From: an uncultured Acidimicrobiia bacterium
GTDB lineage: Bacteria; Actinomycetota; Acidimicrobiia; Spongiisociales; Spongiisociaceae
Assembly: GCA_937900165.1 (NCBI GenBank)
Contig: CALCCX010000338.1
Coordinates: forward strand, 1-12,856
Reading direction: 5' to 3'
DNA length: 12,856 nucleotides
The position numbers and the translations under genes were made by a program. The notes under the pieces were generated by a model. It saw only the letters and a list, made by a program, of their open reading frames with translations, was not told the origin of the DNA and made no database searches. Below, in pieces: positions 1 to 5,513 of the stretch. The first letter of the stretch is position 1; each line of letters opens with the position of its first letter.

Positions 1-41
1 TATCAGTGTGACTGGAGTTCAGACGTGTGCTCTTCCGATCT
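1..41 (-). other. Illumina TruSeq adapter remnant (assembly artefact)
   Basis: Positions 8-41 are the reverse complement of the TruSeq indexed adapter stem, ending in GCTCTTCCGATCT. Positions 1-7 are the reverse complement of the first seven index bases (ACTGATA). The same adapter, in the opposite orientation, sits at 12670-12735. The native sequence therefore begins at 42. When translated, this stretch yields the familiar contaminant peptides MCSSDL on the plus strand and IGRAHV on the minus strand. The latter appears as a false C-terminus of cpaF. Confidence 0.98.
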
Positions 42-1269
42 CATCGACGCCCAACCCGAAATCGAACAGGAAGAGATCTTGCAGAGTGACGATGTCACCC
101 TCCATGCCCTCCACCTCTGTGATGTGGGTTATGCGCCTGGTGCCATCCCGCAGCCGGGCAACGTGAACGATCAGGTCGATCGCCGACGCGATCTGCTCCC
201 TGATCGCCTTGATCGGGAGGTCGAAACCGGACATCAGGACCATTGTCTCGATGCGAGAAAGGGTGTCTCGGGGAGAGTTGGAGTGAATGGTGGTCATCGA
301 ACCGTCGTGGCCTGTGTTCATGGCCTGGAGCATGTCAAGGGCCTCCCCGCCACGGGCCTCGCCTACGACGATGCGATCCGGGCGCATGCGCAACGAGTTG
401 CGCACCAACTCACGGATGGTGATCTCGCCCCGACCCTCGATGTTCGAAGGCCTGGCTTCCAGCGTCAGTACGTGCTCCTGGTGGAGTTGCAACTCCGCGG
501 CATCTTCGATCGTCACGATCCGCTCGTCACTCGGCAGGTAGCTGGACATCACGTTGAGAGTGGTCGTCTTACCAGAGCCAGTACCCCCAGAGATGATGAT
601 GTTGGTCCGGCCCCGCACACACGCATGCATGAACTTGGCGACTCTTTCGTCGATCGTATGGTTGTTGATCAGGTCCCGCTCGGTGAGTGGGTCGACGGAA
701 AACTTCCGGATGGTAAGGAACGGGCCACCGATGGCCAGCGGGTGAATGATGGCGTTCACCCTGGATCCATCTGCCAGGCGAGCGTCCACCATCGGTGTTG
801 CCTCGTCGATCCGACGACCGACCTGACCGACAATCTTGTCGATGATTCGGCGGGCGTGAGTCGCATCCACGAATCGCACATCGGCTTGTTCGATCTTTCC
901 AAATTTTTCTACGAACACTCTGTGCGGACCATTCACCATGATCTCCGTCACGTCCGGATCATTGAGCAATGGATCGATTGGGCCGTACCCGAGCACATCT
1001 GAGGCGATCTCGTTCAACAGAGAGGTGCGATCCGATCGAGTCAGAGGCACGCCTTCTTCTTGGTCGAGAGCCCATTCGAGCATCTCGATCACCCTGAGGC
1101 GTAACTCCGCATCGCTCATCTGGCGGTCGTAGAGGGTCGGCCCGAGCTCCTCGACGATCTTGAAGTGGAGCTTGCCGCGGAGATCTTTGAACATGTCGTC
1201 GCGCTGTGATTCGACGGTCGTCGTTGTTGCAGCCTTGGCTGCCGCGACCCGCTCAGAAAGAGAGGGCAT
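42..1269 (-). CDS. cpaF: CpaF/TadA-type secretion ATPase of the Tad pilus (3' truncated)
   Basis: This is the hexameric cytoplasmic ATPase that powers Tad/Flp pilus assembly (type II/IV secretion ATPase superfamily). About 409 native residues remain. An N-terminal domain (about 25-215) carries the family signature around DVLGYGPIDPLL (91-102) and DVTEIMVNG (106-114). The ATPase core follows: Walker A GGTGSGKT (228-235), an acidic box at ITIEDAAEL (252-260), Walker B DRIVVGEARGGEALD (298-312) and the His box GHDGSMTTIHSNS (320-332). The start at 1269 has a Shine-Dalgarno GGAAGG (1276-1281) six bases upstream. The last six codons of the open frame (IGRAHV) are adapter, so the true C-terminus, probably some tens of residues, is missing. 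It follows cpaE on the same strand after a 110-nt gap holding a tandem repeat. TadB and TadC membrane partners would be expected next but lie off the contig. Confidence 0.95.
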
Positions 1270-1348
1270 TTCGCACCTTCCGATCCATCTTTGGCCTGTT
1301 CATATCGGGCCTGTTCATATCTGGCGTGTTCATATCCGGCCGATTCAT
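1253..1348 (-). CDS. Possible 31-residue leader peptide made of pentapeptide repeats
   Basis: An ATG at 1348 opens a 31-codon frame that runs through the 15-bp tandem repeat and ends with TGA at 1253-1255, overlapping the cpaF start by 17 nt in another frame. It reads MNRPD-MNTPD-MNRPD-MNRPK followed by MDRKVRNALSF. The repeat length is a multiple of three, so the frame is kept. Some differences between copies are synonymous (CGG versus AGG for Arg, AAT versus AAC for Asn, variable Pro codons). No good Shine-Dalgarno precedes the ATG. It could be a translated upstream frame coupling cpaE and cpaF, or merely a chance reading of a repeat. I do not recognise it. Confidence 0.15.
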   Translation of the reverse strand: MNRPDMNTPDMNRPDMNRPKMDRKVRNALSF

Positions 1349-1352
1349 CTCT
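1293..1352. repeat. 15-bp tandem repeat, four copies, between cpaE and cpaF
   Basis: Four head-to-tail units lie at 1293-1307, 1308-1322, 1323-1337 and 1338-1352. The plus-strand consensus is GGCCTGTTCATATCn. The first two differ only in the last base; the third has one internal change and the fourth three. The array fills just over half of the 110-nt intergenic gap and ends about 12 bases upstream of the cpaF Shine-Dalgarno. On the coding strand each unit contains an ATG. It may be a recent slippage array that affects cpaF translation, or a protein-binding array; neither is shown. Confidence 0.9.
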
Positions 1353-1379
1353 GGACTATCTCGTCGTGGTCCATCTGCG

Positions 1380-2609
1380 CTACAACCATCGGCGCTTGGC
1401 AGGCTTGTCTGAAGACGTGTCCGATTTCTTTGGTGGCTTCCCGCTTATCACCAACTTGGCGACAGACTCGAATCCTTTCGCTACCTTCGACTTTGGAGCG
1501 GACTCGACCACCGGCCTGCCTTCGTTCACCGAGGCGGGCACGATGCCGTCAGAGGGCACAGTCGCCATGATCTTCATCTTGAGGCTTCTCTCAATTTCTT
1601 TTTCGTCCAATCGAGCCCTCGAGTTGCTCCGGTTCAGAACGATCTGGATCTTTGAAGCCGGGAACTTGAGAAGCCGGAGGGTTTCGAGGGCAAGCTTGGC
1701 GTTCTTGACGCTCGGAAGATCCATATCGACGATGAAAAGAACTTTGTCGGCCCGCTCCAGAAGCGTGAGCAATAGCTCATCGAGCATCGAGGCCGTGTCG
1801 ATCACGACATACCTGAACATAGCCCTAAGCTTTTCGACCACCTCGGTGATCGCGGCTGTCGAGATTTCGTCTGCGAAGGCCGGTTCGAGCGGAGCGGCCA
1901 TGACCCGCATTCCACTGGAATGTTTGGTGAGAAGAGAATCCAACATCGGTTCGTCGAGCCCGTGCAGTTCCTGCGCGGCGTTGACCATGGTGAATTTCGG
2001 CTCCATCTGCATAACCAGACAGACATCACCAAACTGCAGGTCGGCGTCGACCATCACGATCTCTTCCGGCGAGTACATCTTGCCGAGCACCATTGCGACG
2101 TTGGTTGCGAACACGGTCTTGCCACTGCCACCCTTCGCCGACATCACTGTGATGACCGTTCCGAGTTCAGGTTCGGTTGCGTACGGCTCAGGAGGCATTG
2201 TGCCTGCCGCCCTGCGGCGCTGGAGACGGTCGATCTGGCCGATCGCCTCCTCCACCTTCTCTACCGTCAACGGAGCCTCGATGACATCGGTGAGGCCATT
2301 GCGCAAGGCCGCCTTGAGCAACGGGGCGGTGACTGTCTCCGTGACGAGAACAACGCCCAGTTCAGGGTCGGCGGCGATGAGTTCGCCTGCCTGGGTCAAC
2401 GCCTCTTCGTGAGCATGGCTTGGGCCAAGAATCACGAGGTCGATTTCAGAGTCCTCGACACGGCGTTCAACGTCGCTCATGGTACGGTCCGTCGGCACTC
2501 TGCCCTCGAACAGTTCCTTGGCCTCGTTTAGGAAAAGGTCGTCGTCGTCAAGGACAACAATCCCCCGCCCGTCCAGCGCATCAGTCACTAGTCGTCCGTT
2601 CTCTTTCAT
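1380..2609 (-). CDS. cpaE: CpaE/TadZ-like pilus localisation ATPase
   Basis: This 409-residue protein is a ParA/MinD-type P-loop protein that places the Tad pilus machine in the cell. Residues about 15-130 look like a response-regulator receiver fold, but the phospho-acceptor position reads DLVILGPS (58-64 region), so the Asp is replaced by Gly. This makes it a pseudo-receiver, as is usual for TadZ. The ATPase domain starts at about 150, with the deviant Walker A KGGSGKT (159-165), VDADLQFGD (187-195) and Walker B YVVIDT (267-272). The tail (390-409) is rich in Lys, Ser and Asp and probably disordered. It starts 17 nt after the cpaB stop, consistent with one operon. The Shine-Dalgarno before the chosen ATG is weak, so the start could be a few codons off (a Val codon lies at residue 8). 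Confidence 0.9.
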   Translation of the reverse strand: MKENGRLVTDALDGRGIVVLDDDDLFLNEAKELFEGRVPTDRTMSDVERRVEDSEIDLVILGPSHAHEEALTQAGELIAADPELGVVLVTETVTAPLLKAALRNGLTDVIEAPLTVEKVEEAIGQIDRLQRRRAAGTMPPEPYATEPELGTVITVMSAKGGSGKTVFATNVAMVLGKMYSPEEIVMVDADLQFGDVCLVMQMEPKFTMVNAAQELHGLDEPMLDSLLTKHSSGMRVMAAPLEPAFADEISTAAITEVVEKLRAMFRYVVIDTASMLDELLLTLLERADKVLFIVDMDLPSVKNAKLALETLRLLKFPASKIQIVLNRSNSRARLDEKEIERSLKMKIMATVPSDGIVPASVNEGRPVVESAPKSKVAKGFESVAKLVISGKPPKKSDTSSDKPAKRRWL

Positions 2610-2626
2610 CCGCTCGGATCAATCTC

Positions 2627-3520
2627 TTAGTTTCCCTCGAAGAATTGTTCCAGAATGCCGAGGTCCTCGTACAGGTTGTCAATCGTAACGCCCTCTGTGC
2701 GAACTTCGACAAAATCATCCGGTACCAGGGTCAACCAAACTGATCCATTCTCAAAGCTGTAGGCAAGCCGCTCGGCCTGCTCAGGGGTCACCTCGAGCGT
2801 CAACAGTCCTACCTGGACCACCTGTTCGGCGGCCGGGTCGACTGCATTCGGGTCGACCACGGTGACCTCTGGCGCTGCACCGTCATCTGGGCGAATGTCA
2901 CGCCCGACCGCGAGGACCTCGATGCCCTGCAACACGAACCGGGTCAAAGTCTTGGTCTCACGAGTCTCTTCGGCGGCCGGTGTGCCGCCCTCGTCCTCAA
3001 AGTCATTGCCACCGTTCGGGCCAGTCGAGCCGTCGAAGACCAATTCGACGTCGATCGTGAGCACGAGGTTGACGCGGTTACCAGGCTCGACGAATCCGTT
3101 CACCCCACGCTCGTCATCCACGGAGATCGTCATCGCTTGCATGCCTTCATCGATCTCGGATGCGAGCGGATTCACCTCGACCGTGATCTGCACCCACTGG
3201 TCGGCGGTCAAGATCTGCCTGGCGGAAATCGGCCCGGCGGCAATCCGGTTGGAGAGAGCCAGCTCGAGTTGGTCTGCGGTGGTGATCGAGTTCTCGGGAA
3301 GGAATCGTCGTTCCTCTTGGGATTCCTCGAATCCGCCCTGTGACCGGAGGAGGCTGCCCTCTGTCCCTTCTGCAATGAAATTGGCCGCCCGATAGACGGT
3401 GACCAGCTCTACGTCCGCGAGGACGTCTGCTTCGATATTGTCCAGGAACCGCCACACTGAAAACGCGGCAACCCCCGCCAGCACCAGTGCGACGACGAGA
3501 ACGATCGTTCGCCTTGCCAT
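2627..3520 (-). CDS. cpaB: CpaB/RcpC-type Tad pilus assembly protein
   Basis: The 297-residue protein has one N-terminal membrane segment (about 5-25), and the rest should lie outside the cytoplasmic membrane. A SAF-like domain spans about 38-105. The RcpC/CpaB domain follows, with the signatures TISVDDERGVNGFVEPGNRV (131-150) and TPEQAERLAYSFENGSVW (245-262). Between the halves of this domain is a low-complexity acidic insert (about 164-190, rich in Gly, Asp and Glu). CpaB proteins are thought to form or stabilise the periplasmic or cell-wall part of the Tad machine. The start is well supported by the Shine-Dalgarno GGAGGAG (3526-3532), five bases upstream of ATG. It is the first gene of the pilus operon in this window and sits 177 nt downstream of rpsA on the same strand. 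Confidence 0.9.
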   Translation of the reverse strand: MARRTIVLVVALVLAGVAAFSVWRFLDNIEADVLADVELVTVYRAANFIAEGTEGSLLRSQGGFEESQEERRFLPENSITTADQLELALSNRIAAGPISARQILTADQWVQITVEVNPLASEIDEGMQAMTISVDDERGVNGFVEPGNRVNLVLTIDVELVFDGSTGPNGGNDFEDEGGTPAAEETRETKTLTRFVLQGIEVLAVGRDIRPDDGAAPEVTVVDPNAVDPAAEQVVQVGLLTLEVTPEQAERLAYSFENGSVWLTLVPDDFVEVRTEGVTIDNLYEDLGILEQFFEGN

Positions 3521-3525
3521 TCAAA

Positions 3526-3532
3526 CTCCTCC
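3526..3532 (-). promoter_or_regulatory. Shine-Dalgarno of cpaB
   Basis: GGAGGAG on the minus strand, five bases before the cpaB ATG. It is the strongest ribosome binding site in the pilus operon and fixes the cpaB start. Confidence 0.75.
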
Positions 3533-3697
3533 GATGTCAAAGGCGCCTCTGCTCCCGCATGGCACCCGGTCACCTAGGTAACTCTGCGTAATTGACGGCC
3601 TGCCCTGACTAGTCCTTGAGGGCTTTCTGCGTCGATACACAAAGTATCCAATTTGGCGACGCCAACCGGTCCCTGGCGCGGCGTCGAATCGATGGGA
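3533..3697 (-). promoter_or_regulatory. Structured leader upstream of cpaB (possible regulatory RNA)
   Basis: No gene is visible between the rpsA stop and the cpaB ribosome binding site. Read on the minus strand the region holds two stem-loops. The first has GCGTCG (3662-3657) pairing with CGACGC (3634-3629), enclosing GATAC/GTATC (3648-3644 with 3638-3634; the two stems share base 3634) around a five-base loop. The second has GCCCT (3623-3619) pairing with AGGGC (3606-3602) around a 12-base loop containing the palindrome GACTAGTC. The order of elements, including GACGCAGAAAGCC and later GAGTTACC, faintly recalls the c-di-GMP-I (GEMM) riboswitch. However, the GNRA loop is missing and I could not align it convincingly. 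No clear rpsA terminator with a T-run or canonical promoter was found. Confidence 0.3.
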
Positions 3698-5362
3698 TCA
3701 GCGGCGGCCGATCCCCCGCTCTTTGAGCTCTTGAAGGATCGCCTCGAGAGAGGAATCCACGTCGAACGTTCGCTCCTCTTCCTTGGTGTCCTCACGCTCG
3801 AACTCCCTCACCTCAGGCTGTTTCCGGCGTGGAGCGGCCCGGGTCGAACGCTCCTCATAGTCCGGCATCGCCTGCTTGATGGACAGGCTGACCCTGCGCC
3901 TGGCTTCGTCCATCTCGGTGATCTTGACCTTGACCGCTTGGCTGAGGCTCAGTTCCAGCTCGGGAGACTCCACTCGGTGCATGGCGATCTCTGACACATG
4001 CACAAGTCCTTCTACTCCATCGCCCACCGACACGAAAGCACCGAACGGCACAGTCTTGGTGACGACCCCGTCTACGGTGTCTCCCACATCGTGGGAGCCG
4101 CTGAAGGCCTCCCACGGATCGGTCTGGGTCTGTTTGATCGACAAGGAGATCCGCTCCCGATCTCGGTCCACCTCGAGCACCTTCACACTGACCTCGTCTC
4201 CGACCTTGACGACCTCAGACGGGTGATTCACGTGCTGCCAAGACAATTCCGAAACGTGAACAAGACCGTCCATACCACCTAAGTCGACAAACGCGCCAAA
4301 GTTGACAACGGAAGAAATCGTGCCTGGGCGAGCTTCGCCTTCGTGCAGGTCATCTAGGAACGACTGGCGCTGCTCTGCCTGTTCTTCCTCGAGATAGGCC
4401 CGACGGGACAGGACAACGTTGTTGCGGTTCCGATCAAGCTCGATCACCTTGGCCTCGATGGTCTCGCCGATGTACGGGTCGAGATCTCGAACCCTGCGGA
4501 GTTCGACCAATGAAGCAGGCAGGAATCCCCGTAACCCGATGTCCACGATGAGGCCTCCCTTGACGACCTCGATGACAAGTCCGTTGACTGTTTGACCAGC
4601 CTTGGTCAGTGCTTCGATCTTGCCCCAGGCGCGTTCGTATTGCGCCCGCTTTTTGGACAGGATGAGTCGGCCTTCATCGTCTTCTTTGTCGAGTACCAGC
4701 GCCTCGATGACTTCGCCGATCTCAACGATCTGGTCAGGAGTCACGTTCTTACGCATCGACAACTCCGGAGAGAGAATTACACCCTCGGACTTGTAGCCGA
4801 TGTCGACCATGACTTCGTCGTGGTCGATGTTCACGACCTTGCCCTCGACGATGTCGCCCTCTGAGAACTCGAGCACGGTCTGCTCGATCGCATTCGCGAA
4901 GTCCTCCGGGCTCAAGTCGTCTGGAAGCGAAGCGACGCTCTTGGCCTTGATGGCAGGCGGGCCGGCGGCGATCACCGGGTCCACCACCGCGGGTGGTGCC
5001 GAATCGTCAGGCGACCCGGATCCCTCAGGCTCGGGGTCAGTTGCGGGTCCAGCCTCTTGGGGGGCGTCTGTGGCCTCGGGAGCGTCACTGGGCGATTGGC
5101 CCGGATCACTCTCATCGGTTTCTTCGGAAGGGTCCGGAAGGTCAGCGTCTACTGGGCCGATCGTTTCATCTTCTGGTGGATCGGCCGACGCCTCGTCGTC
5201 CGCGCCCTCCGCTGGACCGCTGCTTGTATCGTCCGCAGGTTTTTGCGCCACAGGATCGCTGTCGGAATCGATTGTCTCGGGGGTGGACGGCGTCTCCGCC
5301 ACCTCGGGTGTGTCGACGGCCGGGACTTCTTCCACGGTCGCGTCGGTCTTGTCATTTGACAT
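3698..5362 (-). CDS. rpsA: Ribosomal protein S1 (four S1 domains) with long acidic N-terminal extension
   Basis: S1 binds mRNA at the 30S subunit. From the start at 5362 the protein has 554 residues. Residues 1 to about 140 are low complexity, rich in Asp, Glu, Pro, Ser, Thr and Ala (39 acidic and only 2 basic residues in the first 130). Four S1 OB-fold domains follow at about 168-238, 254-321, 343-410 and 428-496. Domains 3 and 4 carry NFGAFVDLGGMDGLVHVSEL (354-373) and PFGAFVSVGDGVEGLVHVSE (439-458). A charged tail ends in GIGRR. The frame stays open upstream to 5467, but those 35 codons do not look like S1 and contain the Shine-Dalgarno and hairpin, so ATG 5362 is preferred. It follows polA on the same strand after 151 nt, the usual actinobacterial neighbour pair. 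The four-domain layout is typical of actinobacterial S1; the size of the acidic extension is unusual. Confidence 0.94.
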   Translation of the reverse strand: MSNDKTDATVEEVPAVDTPEVAETPSTPETIDSDSDPVAQKPADDTSSGPAEGADDEASADPPEDETIGPVDADLPDPSEETDESDPGQSPSDAPEATDAPQEAGPATDPEPEGSGSPDDSAPPAVVDPVIAAGPPAIKAKSVASLPDDLSPEDFANAIEQTVLEFSEGDIVEGKVVNIDHDEVMVDIGYKSEGVILSPELSMRKNVTPDQIVEIGEVIEALVLDKEDDEGRLILSKKRAQYERAWGKIEALTKAGQTVNGLVIEVVKGGLIVDIGLRGFLPASLVELRRVRDLDPYIGETIEAKVIELDRNRNNVVLSRRAYLEEEQAEQRQSFLDDLHEGEARPGTISSVVNFGAFVDLGGMDGLVHVSELSWQHVNHPSEVVKVGDEVSVKVLEVDRDRERISLSIKQTQTDPWEAFSGSHDVGDTVDGVVTKTVPFGAFVSVGDGVEGLVHVSEIAMHRVESPELELSLSQAVKVKITEMDEARRRVSLSIKQAMPDYEERSTRAAPRRKQPEVREFEREDTKEEERTFDVDSSLEAILQELKERGIGRR

Positions 5363-5374
5363 AGGTGAGTGTGT

Positions 5375-5380
5375 ACCTCC
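5375..5380 (-). promoter_or_regulatory. Shine-Dalgarno of rpsA
   Basis: GGAGGT on the minus strand, 12 bases before ATG 5362, a somewhat long spacing. No other in-frame start codon lies nearer. It supports starting rpsA at MSNDKTDATV and not at the upstream ATG 5467. Confidence 0.55.
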
Positions 5381-5390
5381 GGGAGATGCT

Positions 5391-5417
5391 CTCTGCGGGC
5401 GCACCAGCGCTGCAGAG
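5391..5417 (-). promoter_or_regulatory. Hairpin in the rpsA leader
   Basis: On the minus strand, CTCTGC (5417-5412) pairs with GCAGAG (5396-5391). Inside it, GCGC (5410-5407) pairs with GCGC (5402-5399) around a TGGT loop, giving ten base pairs with a small asymmetric internal loop. It lies just upstream of the rpsA Shine-Dalgarno. Leader structure is the basis of S1 autoregulation in enterobacteria, so this is a candidate S1-responsive element. There is no T-run, so it is unlikely to be an intrinsic terminator. Confidence 0.45.
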
Positions 5418-5425
5418 GCCCTGTC

Positions 5426-5431
5426 AGCGTA
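5426..5431 (-). promoter_or_regulatory. Candidate -10 element for rpsA
   Basis: TACGCT on the minus strand fits the TANNNT pattern of actinobacterial primary-sigma promoters. It would give a leader of about 55-60 nt that includes the hairpin at 5391-5417. No convincing -35 was found at normal spacing. rpsA may also be read through from polA. Confidence 0.25.
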
Positions 5432-5513
5432 CCACGCGACTGCCCCGCCATGCCAGCCGCCTGTCACAACTCACGCGGATCATTCGGCCTGTCTGGCGCA
5501 ATAGGCACGGCCG

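Noticed and set aside
25..1002. Long plus-strand open frame of 325 codons opposite cpaF
   Set aside because: It begins inside adapter (MCSSDL), is antisense to a clear CpaF with intact ATPase motifs, and resembles no protein family.
1291..2412. Plus-strand frame of 373 codons opposite cpaE
   Set aside because: It is a shadow of cpaE in high-GC DNA; serine/threonine-rich with no domain signature, while the minus strand carries full ParA-type motifs.
3602..3623. Intrinsic terminator of rpsA
   Set aside because: The stem is only five base pairs with a 12-base loop and no following T-run.
5363..5467. Upstream extension of rpsA to ATG 5467
   Set aside because: The extra 35 codons cover the Shine-Dalgarno, the hairpin and a possible -10 box, and do not resemble S1.
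4800..5504. Serine/glycine-rich plus-strand frame of 234 codons opposite the rpsA N-terminus
   Set aside because: It is the antisense reading of the acidic low-complexity extension (GAC/GAG codons read as Val/Ser/Gly); no start signal.
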